Origin: Astragalus membranaceus
Lineage: Eukaryota > Streptophyta > Magnoliopsida > Fabales > Fabaceae
DNA length: 64,000 nt
Assembly: GCA_039519185.1 (NCBI GenBank)
Contig: CM076846.1
Coordinates: 71,100,666 to 71,164,665 of the forward strand
Direction: 5' to 3'
The position numbers were made by a program, and so were the translations under genes. Positions within the stretch are counted from its first letter, which is position 1. Every line of letters starts with the position of its first letter. This document shows, in pieces, positions 53,276-63,900 of this stretch. The notes beneath the pieces are model-generated. The model was not told the origin of the DNA, did no database searches, and saw nothing but the letters and a program-made list of their open reading frames with translations.

Positions 53276-54541
53276 TTGTATTGATTGAGAAAACCAACAT
53301 AACTCTATGAATGGACTATTTACAAGGATGAATGAAACGGTTTTCATTACATGTTATCAAATATTATTGTGCAAATTCTCTTTATTGCATGCAACGCAGC
53401 AAACCCACTCCCACGCAACAGTAAGGGACGGGGCGACCAAGTCTGGCGGTAGAAAGGGGCGGCATGAGATCGACACTACGATCGTTTGCGCCTTCCTATA
53501 AACCAAGACACAAGGCATTTGGCTTGCTTCATCGAAGCGACTATGAATGTGTCGCAATCCCTGGAGGGCAAGTTATAATCAGGACGAGCCCTGGTAAACT
53601 GCCCCCAAGGCAAACCTGATCACGAGATCCCGTAAATATAACACTCCTAAGAATACACGCGATGTATCTTGAGCTCGATAACCAAAACGCAAACATTCAA
53701 TCCAAGTAAGCACGATGGATACCCAATCGGTGCACCGAAAGGTCAAGTACGATTTAAGGCAAACATCGACAGCATAATAAGCACACAAACAACCAAAGGT
53801 GACCCCGAATCGAAGTCGGGGTTTCACCGAAATCCAAGAAGTACGAAAATCTAGAGTACAAATATCAAAAGAAGATAAAGCAACTAAATATTCAAGGAGA
53901 GGGCGCTATGTCATCGAAGTCGGCCTTGTTGGGATAGAATCTGGCAATCCTCCCATCAATAACCTCGTGCTCCATTCGAAAAATGGTCAGGTCCAACGCA
54001 ACTTCCGGTTACATGCAGTGGACATGATCTAAGCCACTGCCTTCACTTGCGCCTATGCCTCATCCTTTCTCTTTGCCATCCCCTCCAAATCCGATCACAT
54101 AGCCTCGACCTAACTATGCAGCACCTGAACTCTTCCTGCTTGCACAACCCTCGTAGCAAGAGCTCTATCCCTCTCAGAAAAGGCATCATCATGATCCTTC
54201 CGAAGATGCGAGATGATCTCCCTAGATTCTCCAAGGCCCCGTTCTAATTTCTGGTTCTCGGTACGGAGACAATCTAGCTCCTCTCGTGTCCCAACACAAA
54301 TACAAATCATTAAGTGTAGCTCAAATCACAAAACACTTACCACAAAACAAATCCCCGACGATTACCTGACTCGCTACCTCCAGCATCAACTCGCCATGAG
54401 GCGTACAAATCCGACCCAAATATCAACATTTGCGTGGCAAGAGAAAAAGGATCTTTCAAAAACTCCTCGCGCTCGACTGAGGTGAATTCTCTGATCCCGA
54501 CCTCGGAGTCATGGCCAAGGGCTCCATCCTTCAGACGCTTA
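53276..54541 (+). other. Non-coding 3' region of the Tat integrase relic
   Basis: Layout like the 3' region of the element at 45872, including a relative of its 120-bp repeat near 53545. Plus-strand open frames have no family features. The minus strand shows a coiled-coil relic (next entry). Confidence 0.6.
54040..54310 (-). pseudogene. Coiled-coil relic, possible antisense ORF of the Tat element
   Basis: The minus strand reads ELDCLRTENQKLERGLGESR and SHLRKDHDDAFSERDRALAT with heptad spacing, then a stop and further weak coiled coil. Position (3' region of a Tat element) and strand (antisense to integrase) are those of the coiled-coil part of the antisense ORF seen at 41952-42350. The N-terminal domain is absent, so this is an inference. 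Confidence 0.45.
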
Positions 54542-54858
54542 TGTTGAACTAAATGATAACCTTAGAGGGGGGGTGAATAAGGTTATACGCTAAAATCGAA
54601 ATCTTTTTATTTTCAAAGAATTAACGATGTACGTTTAAATCGAATGGGGAAAATAGGATTTAAACTATATGCACTACCTAAGCAAGCTATAACTAAGACA
54701 GAACCAGTTACAGTGATATTGAAAGCTAACCACAGTATTATCAAATATAACGATAAACAAATATTGAGATTGATCGCAGTGCAATGATATCAAATATAAC
54801 AATAAACAAATATAAACGAAAAACAAAGTAAAGAGAAGGGAAAGAGATACACCGTAAT
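54542..54858 (-). repeat. SIRE-like copia LTR fragment, minus strand
   Basis: Plus strand TGTTGAACTAAATGA followed by CTTAGAGGGGGGGTGAATAAGG. Its reverse complement matches the LTR end of SIRE-type elements (compare AATTCACCCCCCCTCTTG at 59214-59231). It is cut on the right by the Tekay-like LTR. Confidence 0.6.
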
Positions 54859-55975
54859 TGTAACACCCCGATAAATTCTAACATGTAGAATTACCGAAAT
54901 GCACTAAATGGCATACATCAGAGTAACTTCCTGTTAATGAATATTGAACACAAACAAAAAATTTCGATAATACATATCAAATGGTTCTCCGAACCGTACT
55001 TATCTTCATCAAAATGCTTAAGTTTCATAACTTAAGACTTATACATAATCCCGGTGTTCAATACTCAAAACATAAAGTGGCGGAAACGATTTACAACTGA
55101 TACAATGATAGTTATACAATCGATAACATAGAAACGGTAAATGGGACAAAGGTCTAAACATGAAACTCAATCTTCAATGACTCCAAGAGTCGCACTGGCT
55201 AACCTTGCTTCTTCGCCTTTGCTTTCCCCTGTTTCTCTGTAAAAACCACAATAATTAAAGGGTGAGATAAACATTATCTCAGTGAGTCCTATCGAGACCC
55301 CTTACTAACTCTAGCGGTTCATTATTCTTAACTTGTGAACTCATGGCCCTAATAAGCAACCATGTGGACATGTCTTTTACCTCTTGTAATTTGTAGACCT
55401 ACTAAGCGACTACGCATTACCTTTCCTTTACTTTCATCATTCCAGCATAACACCTCAAGCCTACCTATTCTTAGGCACATCTTTGGCTTTTGGTGAACCC
55501 ATCCCGCTATCTCTAGTGGGCAAAACATGTGAGCCTTGGATTTGGGGCTCATGACTTCCCCTCCCCTAGTATGCTAATCCTCTAAGGGTCGTCACCCTTG
55601 ACCTCAGTTTATATATTTTTATATAAGTATACCCGCATTGGGCCGTCTATTACTTTCATTCATGTACCGTCTATCCTTCCTCAAGGGAAGGTATCTTGTT
55701 GTGAATTAAACATTGCTTATCTTGACTCGTATAGATTTACAAGTGTACACTCGCGTTGGACTAATGTAAGGTTTTCCTTAACTTTTATAACTTGTGAGGT
55801 TTACCTCCAACTTCCTTAATTTCATAACATAAGTGGGTTTCCATTCTTGGGAATCATTGGGGAATCGATCGGAAAGGAATCGGAATCGTTTGGAACGGAT
55901 TAAAAAGGATTTTGAATTAGGGTAACAGAAGGATCCGCACGGTCCGTGCTCCAGAGGCGCACGACCCGTTGTTGC
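54859..55975 (-). repeat. Tekay-like LTR fragment, minus strand, truncated
   Basis: Plus strand starts TGTAACACCCCGATAAA, the reverse complement of a Tekay LTR end. It carries the GC-rich hairpin (55936-55968) and the CTCACTGAGATAA-type segment shared with the LTR at 10730-21519. It ends abruptly near 55975 without the expected GTTACA terminus. GTAAT (54854-54858) would be the target duplication at its left end. Confidence 0.7.
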
Positions 55976-57810
55976 ACCCCGAAAAATCCGGTTTGGACTT
56001 CTCATTGTATAACGTGGAAAAAGTATGAAGCCGCCATCAATATTTTTATTTAAAGACTAAAACATTGAAAAAAATGTCTTTTCAAGGCGGATGGTCTTTT
56101 GAAAACTAGAGATGTAGGTTCGGGCGTCGATTAGGTGCGGGGAAGGTATTAGCACCCCGCACCTCCTTTCTACCGAAAGGGAACCTTTAACTTGATGTGT
56201 GGTTTTGACGGAGTTGATTTGAAACGATCGTTCTACTTCCCTTTTTTTTTTGAGAAAAGCGTTTTTGAAAACGAGGGAAAGAAGAATCTTTTTGGTATTT
56301 TTTGAAAGTGTGCTTGACGGGGCGAACCCGCTCCTACGTATCCTCAAATGCAATGAGGAAATCAAAGCTACGTAGTTCTCGGTTCTTTTTGAAAATAATT
56401 GTTTGAAAACTTATTGTGAAAATGATTTTTATTTGTTATGCTTGACGGGATGTGACCCGCTCCTACGTATCTCCCGGTGCGATGGAGAATTCAAAGCTTA
56501 CGTAGTTCTCCTCTGTCGAGAAACTTTGGTGTGTTGGTGTTTTTTATTGTAGGGGTTCTCGGGCTTGAATTGTACAGCTCACTTTCCCTAAAACATAGAC
56601 ATCCCCGCCTGTACAGACGACGTGCCCCCTACTTATTGAAAATGATTTGAATTATTTGAAGGAAAGATTTGTTGTGAGGTTGGTTGCTTTTATTTGAGCA
56701 AGTATCTTAGGCTCGCACGAACTGTACAGCTCGCTAACCCTAAGACGCTAACCAACTCGGATGTACATCCGACTTAATTCCTTACTCATTTTTGAAATAG
56801 GGTTCAAGTTGTTAATTACTTGCTTTAATTCTCATAAGTATCCCGAGATGTTTGAGTTGTACAACTCCGATCTTAGGACACTAGTCAACACCGGCCGTAC
56901 GTCCGACTTGACTCCTTATGAGCTTTCAAAAGGGTTTGCTATTGATCTTAGAAAGAATTTGATTGTCTTATGAAAACAACTTGAGAAAAGTTGAGCTTTG
57001 GAAAAATCTTTGGAAAAGAATTGATTTGAAGAAAGGGGAAGAGAGTTTGAGGGTGATATTGATCACAAAGAGTTTGTTGGGATGGCGTGGCATCCAAAAG
57101 AAAAAAGAAGTAGAGAATTCAATCACTTTCCAAGTCAAGAACCAAAGTGCGAATTTTAACAAATTGCAAGCAAAGCAATCATCAATGCAAGCATAGGCAT
57201 ACACATTACCAATTATAACATTTGCGCACAAGGATGACAATTAGTCTCCAACATTTAATGGCATGCATATGTAAGATCAACATTAACCACATAACTTGCA
57301 AGAAAGAGTACACAAAGTGGTAATGCAAAAATTCGAATCAATCTAGGTATCAACACATGATAAAGCACGAGGTTGAATCCCTTTTGGTAATCCTTGACAC
57401 TTGGAACAATGCACAAGTGCATAAGTGTCTAGTCCTTTTACCAAATCATCAACACTAAAACAAATTATAGACCTAGAATGAATATCACATTTGCAAGACT
57501 ACAAATGACCAAATGAAAGCACTTACAAGTTATTTTATGACCAAGATTAATTAACAAGAAAAGAAACTTAAAACTTGCATTTTTGTTCATTAAGAATTGC
57601 AAAAAGAAGTTGAATCATTTTAGGTAATCCTCATCACTTAGAGTAAAGTGCACAAGGCACAAGTGAGAATCATTTTACCAATCATCAACACAAGATAATT
57701 TACAAACCAATTCATAAGAACAAACAAACTCATAAGCTCAAAAGAGGTCGAATCATCTTAGGCAATCCTCATCACTTAGAGTAAAGTGCACAAGGCACAA
57801 GTGAGAGTCC
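55976..57810. repeat. Ogre/Tat-like LTR sequence with internal repeats
   Basis: Contains GGGCGTCGATTAGGTGCGGG and GGAAGGTATTAGCACCCC, wording I associate with LTRs of legume Ogre elements; this is recall, not a search. Repeats: CTTGACGGG ... CCCGCTCCTACGTATC at 56313 and 56441; three TGTACAGCTC ... GACTTGACTCC-type units near 56571, 56715 and 56857; three AATCATCTTAGG ... CACAAGTGAGAG-type units near 57371, 57613 and 57748. No coding sequence. Ends not defined. Confidence 0.45.
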
Positions 57811-58137
57811 TGTGGATACCTTGTGTTGCAGGTAACCTGATATTGCAGGATGTGTTTTGATGATGAAAAAGACAAAGGTAAGATTGACGGTCAAAGTCAA
57901 TAAAAGTGACTAAACGTCAAAGTCACAATCCAAGACAAGCAAGCCAAGAACTGAAGATTCAAGTTTAAGGGTAGTCCTTAAATATAAGGGTAGTCCTTAA
58001 GGTTTGGGTGTGTCTTAGGAAAAAGTGTAAGCTCTTTCAAAAGGTCAGCTCGTATCTCAAAGTCTCACACACTCACAAAGTTTTTTAAGGTGCATGCATA
58101 TTTACGTAAGCATTCTTATCACCTTTTTAAATAACAA

Positions 58138-58493
58138 AATCGATTTTCCTCATGCATAAACAAATAGCAAAATCGATTTTCAGGCAAATTAGAAAAGATA
58201 GAAATCGATTGTCAGGCCATGTTTTATAATACACAAATCGATTTCTGAGCCAAATATTTTCTTAAGGGAAGAATCGATTCCCAACCTTTTGCACATAACT
58301 GAGAATCGATTCCCACTTGTCTCAGGCAAGCTGAAAATCGATTCCTACATATTTTCACTAAGTATAGAATCGATTCCTAGCTTTCCATGGCACTCAAGAA
58401 TCGATTTCCCATATTTTACAAACAAAGATAAAATCGATTCCTTACCTGAATAAATCGATTCCTGGATCAAATACTTTTAACAAAGAATCGATT
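58138..58493 (+). repeat. Twelve AATCGATT palindromes at about 32-bp spacing
   Basis: Exact AATCGATT at 58138, 58171, 58203, 58236, 58272, 58304, 58336, 58368, 58399, 58432, 58453 and 58486. Ten of the eleven spacings are 31-36 bp (mostly 32-33); one is 21. The sequence between the sites is not conserved, apart from a frequent CC after the later sites. A decayed thirteenth site (AATGAATTTC) lies near 58516. The array ends about 40 bp before the TATA box. Confidence 0.95.
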
Positions 58494-58533
58494 CCTACAT
58501 TATTTTCAACGTAAAAATGAATTTCTCATAGCC

Positions 58534-58541
58534 TATAAATA
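58534..58541 (+). promoter_or_regulatory. TATA box of the SIRE LTR promoter
   Basis: TATAAATA in CATAGCCTATAAATAGGCAG. Transcription would start about 30 bp downstream. It is placed in mid-LTR, as expected for the U3/R border. Confidence 0.75.
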
Positions 58542-59255
58542 GGCAGTGCTTCACGATTCATTTTACACACAACACACATCAACCCATTTGTACGAATCAG
58601 AAAAACTTTTTGAGAAAACTCTTCACGCTTATACTTTTGCTCGTCACACACCGTTGGTCTGTCTGAGCTGATCTGTTGCTAAGAGTTAGTTGGGGTTGTA
58701 TTCTTCAAGTTGTAATATCTGCCTACACTAGAGGTATTTCTGCATTTACAATTGTTTATTATTTAATTGTTGTGTTTTGTTCTAGGGAGTGGGGTATCTC
58801 TCTAGGGTAGCTGCATGTACTAGGAAGTGGGGTATCTTTCTAGGGCAGTTGATTGTAACAGGGGTGGGGTATCTCTTGTTATTGTTATATTAGATCTGAG
58901 GGCTCTCTATAGGTGGGGTATCCTAGGAGGAGAGTGCCTGAGTCTGTAAAGGTTTTCCAAGGCACCTGTAAGCCTTGTTGTTGTTTTAGTGGAAAAATCT
59001 CACAAGGGTGTGAGGACTGGACGTAGGTCACTAGGAGGTGACCGAACCAGGATAAATCTCTGTGTGCTTTACTGCTTTCCTGCTTTACTGTTATACCGCT
59101 TTACTGCTTTATACTCTAATTCCTTCGCTTCCACTTAACCTGCGCGAAAATTGATCTAAGTCATTGAAAAGGGGAAAAACATTTTCAAAAGATCAGAAAA
59201 GTTTTTAAATCTCAATTCACCCCCCCTCTTGAGACTGAAGCCACTTGGTAACAAG

Positions 59256-59267
59256 TGGTATCAGAGC
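59256..59267 (+). other. Primer binding site of the SIRE element, tRNA-iMet
   Basis: TGGTATCAGAGC, two bases after the LTR end. Confidence 0.93.
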
Positions 59268-59305
59268 TAGACTCTTGTATAAAGGGCCTAGCAGCTTCAA
59301 GAGAA

Positions 59306-60928
59306 ATGGCTTCAGGTTGGTCTACGCAAGAGGGTGCTTCTCTTACCCGTCCTCAGGGATTCAACGGGAAAGATTACGCATATTGGAAAGAAAGAATGAG
59401 AATCTTTATTGAAGGGGTAGACTTAGATGTTTGGGATGCTGTGGAAAAAGGACCCTATGTCCCCACACACTTAGTAGATGGTATTCTTACTATTAAGAGT
59501 AGAAATGAATGGTCTGATGATGAGAAAAGAAAAGTGCAACATAACTTACGTGCCAAAAATATTATTACTTCTGCTTTAAGTCCTGATGAATTTTTTCGAG
59601 TTTCAAACTGTAAATCTGCCCAAGAAATGTGGGATAATCTCCAAGTTACTCATGAGGGTACAAATGAAGTGAAAAGGGCAAGAACAAATACTCTTATCAG
59701 AGAGTACGAATTATTTAGAATGAATACAGGTGAAACAATACCAGAAATGCAGAAAAGGTTCACTCACATTGTGAATCAGTTAAGCTTGTTAGGTAAGTCA
59801 TTTCCTGCAGAGGATCTAATCAACAAAGTTCTGAGATGTCTGAATAGAGAATGGCAACCTAAGGTTACTGCTATAGCTGAATCAAGAAATTTAGCTACTA
59901 TGACTCTGGCTACTCTGTTTGGTAAACTTCAAGAGCACGAACTAGAACTCACTCGCCTAGCTGAGTATGAAAATACAGATAAGAAAAAGAAAAGCTTGGC
60001 TCTAAAAGCATCTTGTTCTAGTCAATTTGATGATAGTGACAACTCAGATGATGAAATTGATGAAAATGAAGAGAATATGGCTCTTATGGTTCGGAAGTTC
60101 AAAAGGTTCATGAAAGGCAACAACTATCCAAAGAAGAACTTCAAATCAAAAAGGTTCTCTAGCAAAGAAAGTACATCCGGTCCTCCTACTTGTTATGAAT
60201 GCGGGAAACCCGGGCACATGAAAATGGAATGTCCTAATCTACAGAAAAAGGACTCCAAATCTGAAAAGAAGGCATTCAAAAATAACAAAGGAAGAAAAGC
60301 CTACATCGCATGGGAAGACAACTGCATGGATTCATCAGATGAATCAGAAGATGAAGAAGCTCAAGTTGCATTAATGGCTGATCATGAAAGCGAGAATGAA
60401 AACGAGGTAATTTCTAACCCTGACTCTTTACAAAATGCATATGATGATTTATATGAAGCTTTCACTGAGTTGCATGATGATTCTATGAAATTAGCTAAGG
60501 CATTAGATAAATCAAAGAAAACCATTGCTAATCTTCAAGATGAAGTTAATATTTTAACTAAAGAAAAATTAGAACTTAGGAAAGAAAATGATAAACTTGT
60601 GTATGTTAATGAAAATTATGCATGTGATAAATGTACAGAACATGAAAAGAAAATCAATGAGCTTGAATGTACAATAGACAAAATGCCCAAATTGCATCTT
60701 ACGATTCAGAGAAATAATTTTGTGAAAAGCAATATGCATCATAGACCTAAGTTTTCCACTAAACCTTATATTAAATGTTACTATTGTGATAAACCTGGAC
60801 ATACAGCTTCTGTTTGCAGGGCAAGAGGTAAGCAAACTATGAAAAAAGTATGGGTTCCCAAAAGGACCATACCAAGCACTAACCCACAAGGACCCAAAGA
60901 GATTTGGGTACCTAAAACCTTGTTTTGA
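59306..60928 (+). CDS. SIRE gag polyprotein (540 aa), intact
   Basis: The ATG at 59306 (MASGWSTQEG) is chosen because the frame upstream runs through the primer site. The copia gag core covers residues 10-230 (DYAYWKERMRIFIEGVD, QEMWDNLQVTHEGTNEVK). A first zinc knuckle CYECGKPGHMKMEC is at about 296, an acidic region follows, then a coiled coil at about 375-440 (KTIANLQDEVNILTKEKLEL) and a second knuckle CYYCDKPGHTASVC near 491. It ends with VWVPK and IWVPKTLF repeats before TGA. It would build the particle that packages element RNA. Pol follows in another frame. Confidence 0.92.
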   Translation: MASGWSTQEGASLTRPQGFNGKDYAYWKERMRIFIEGVDLDVWDAVEKGPYVPTHLVDGILTIKSRNEWSDDEKRKVQHNLRAKNIITSALSPDEFFRVSNCKSAQEMWDNLQVTHEGTNEVKRARTNTLIREYELFRMNTGETIPEMQKRFTHIVNQLSLLGKSFPAEDLINKVLRCLNREWQPKVTAIAESRNLATMTLATLFGKLQEHELELTRLAEYENTDKKKKSLALKASCSSQFDDSDNSDDEIDENEENMALMVRKFKRFMKGNNYPKKNFKSKRFSSKESTSGPPTCYECGKPGHMKMECPNLQKKDSKSEKKAFKNNKGRKAYIAWEDNCMDSSDESEDEEAQVALMADHESENENEVISNPDSLQNAYDDLYEAFTELHDDSMKLAKALDKSKKTIANLQDEVNILTKEKLELRKENDKLVYVNENYACDKCTEHEKKINELECTIDKMPKLHLTIQRNNFVKSNMHHRPKFSTKPYIKCYYCDKPGHTASVCRARGKQTMKKVWVPKRTIPSTNPQGPKEIWVPKTLF

Positions 60929-60929
60929 A

Positions 60930-63900
60930 CCAATGCAGGTATGCTTCAAGGTACGGGGGTCAGATTGGTACCTTGACAGCGGATGCTCAAAGCACATGAC
61001 TGGAGATATTACAAAGTTCCTAACTCTTACCCCCAGATCAAGCGGTCATGTGACTTATGGTGACAATAACAGAGGAAGAATCCTTGGTGAAGGTAAAGTT
61101 GGTAAAGACTTATCTACTGCTATTGATAATGTGCTCTATGTTGAAGGTCTTAAACATAATCTTTTAAGCATTAGCCAACTTTGTGATAAAGGAAATAGAG
61201 TAATATTTGACTCAGGTTCATGCATCATTGAGGATAAACAAAGTAAACAAGTTAGAATTATAGGAAATAGAGTAGAAAACATATACATGATAAGTTTAGA
61301 TAGTGTTTCATCACATAATGCATGTTGCCTCATTAGTAAGGAAGAAAACTCTTGGTTATGGCACCGTAGGACAGCTCATATTCATATGGATCATCTTAAC
61401 AAGCTAGTGTCTAAAGATCTAGTTAGTGGTTTGCCTAATATCAAGTTTGAAAAAGATAAATTGTGTGATGCATGCCAAAAGGGTAAACAGGTAAAAGTGT
61501 CATTTAAATCAAAGAATATTGTGTCTACTAACAAACCTTTGCAGCTGTTACACATGGATCTATTTGGTCCCTCAAGAACAAAAAGTTATGGTGGAAATTA
61601 CTATGCTCTAGTTATAGTAGATGACTATTCAAGGTATACCTGGACTCTCTTTCTGGCAAACAAGAGCGAAGCTTTTGGAGCATTCAAAAAGCTTGCTCGT
61701 AGCATTCAAAATGAGAAAGAATTGAAGATTGTCTCAATTCGATCTGATCACGGTGGAGAATTTGAAAATGAAAAATTCGAAATCCTATGTGAAGAACTTG
61801 GTATAAATCACAACTTCTCAGCACCTAGAACTCCTCAACAAAATGGAGTTGTTGAAAGGAAAAATCGATCATTGAAGGAACTTGCCAGAACAATGTTAAA
61901 TGATCATGACATCCCAAAATATTTTTGGGCGGATGCTGTAAGTACTGCTTGTTATGTTATGAATAGAGTTCTAATTAGGCCTATTTTAAAGAAAACCCCC
62001 TATGAACTTTACAAGGGGAGAAAACCAAATATTTCACACCTTCACACCTTTGGTTGCAAATGCTTTGTATTGAATAATGGAAAAGACAACCTAGGTAAAT
62101 TCGATGCTAAAGCTGATGAAGGAATTTTTTTTGGTTACTCTTTATCTAGCAAGGCCTTTAGAATTTTTAATAAAAGAAATAAGGTAATTGAGGAATCTGT
62201 ACATGTTACATTTGATGAAACTAACCCCAAAAGGCTGGGAAAGGTTATTGATATTGCAGATGAACCTGAAGAGTTAGAGATAGGTGAGAATAAGAAAGAA
62301 GAAGAAACAAAAACCACCCCTCAAGAGAAGTCAGAAGAAGGATCAAGCAGTGAACTTCCCAAGGAATGGAGAATCCCAAGGGATCACTCGCTTGAAAATG
62401 TCATAGGTGATGTAACAAAAGGGGTAACTACTCGTAACTCTCTTCGAAATGCATGTAATCATATGGCTTTCGTATCTCAAATTGAACCTAGAAATATAGA
62501 TGAAGCCGTAGTTGATGAACATTGGACTATTGCTATGCAAGAAGAGCTAAATCAGTTTGAAAGAAACGAAGTGTGGGATCTAGTTCCTAGACCTGATAAA
62601 CACCAGATAATAGGCACAAAATGGGTGTTTAAAAACAAGCTAGACGAATCAGGTATAATAATTAGAAACAAAGCTAGACTAGTTGCTAAAGGTTATAATC
62701 AAGAAGAAGGAATAGACTATGATGAAACGTATGCTCCTGTAGCTAGATTAGAAGCTATTCGCATGTTACTTGCTTTTGCATCAATCATGGATTTTAAATT
62801 GTATCAAATGGATGTTAAGAGCGCTTTCTTAAATGGTTTTATCCAAGAAGAAGTATATGTTGAACAACCTCCTGGTTTTGAAAATTTCGAAAAACCAGAC
62901 CATGTTTTTAAACTCAAAAAGGCTCTATATGGTCTGAAGCAAGCTCCCAGAGCTTGGTATGAAAGATTGAGCAAATTTCTACTCAATCATGATTTTCAAA
63001 GAGGAAAAGTTGACACTACACTTTTTATAAAAAGGTCAAAAGATGACATCTTACTCGTGCAAATTTATGTGGATGATATTATTTTCGGTGCTACTAATGA
63101 ATTGCTTTGCAAAGAATTTTCAAGTATTATGCAGAATGAATTTGAAATGTCAATGATGGGAGAACTCAACTTCTTCCTTGGGCTTCAAATAAAACAAACA
63201 AACAACGGCATTTTCATATCTCAATCAAAGTACTGCAAAGAACTACTCAAAAGGTTCGAAATGGACAAAGCAAAAGAAATGTCCACACCAATGAGCACCT
63301 CATGCTACTTAGACAAAGATGAAGAAGGTAAACCGGTAGAACTAAGCAAATACCGAGGTATGATTGGCTCTCTTCTCTACTTAACTGCTAGTAGACCGGA
63401 CATCATGTTTAGTGTCTGCATGTGTGCTAGGTATCAAGCAAATCCAAAAGAATCACATTTAGTAGCTGTCAAAAGAATAATGAGATATCTGGTAGGCACT
63501 CAAAATGTTGGTCTATGGTACCCAAAAGGTGCCACATGTAGTCTTATTGGTTATTCAGATTCTGACTTTGCAGGATGTAAGTTGGATAGAAAAAGCACTA
63601 GTGGAACATGTCACATACTAGGTAGTGCATTAGTCTCATGGCACAGTAAGAAACAAGTCAGTGTCGCACTGTCAACTGCTGAAGCAGAATATGTTGCAGC
63701 AGGGAGTTGTTGTGCACAAATCCTCTGGATGAAGCAACAACTTCTTGACTATGGTATAGATCTAGATCATATTCCTATAAAATGCGACAATACCAGCGCT
63801 ATCAACCTTACAAAGAACCCCGTCCAACACTCTAGGACCAAGCATATAGAGATAAGACATCATTTTCTTAGAGATCATGTCCAAAAAGGGGATTGTGTAA

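Larger units (their letters stand above)
57811..59253 (+). repeat. 5' LTR of the SIRE-type element (about 1.44 kb)
   Basis: The end ACTTGGTAACA at 59253 is fixed by the primer site. The start TGTGGATACCTTG at 57811 is a best guess; TGTTGCAGG at about 57822 is an alternative. It contains the AATCGATT array and a TATA box, and three GGGGTATCTCT-type repeats at about 58793-58920. Confidence 0.75.

Noticed and set aside
57811..57825. Exact start of the SIRE LTR
   Set aside because: Two TG starts are possible (57811 and about 57822), and the 3' LTR and right-hand target duplication are outside the window, so no exact claim is made.
58138..58493. Short palindromes at regular spacing as a CRISPR-like array
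   Set aside because: The repeat is only 8 bp, spacing is set by helical-scale periodicity within a plant LTR, and no cas genes are possible in this context. A regulatory array or diverged tandem repeat is the better reading.
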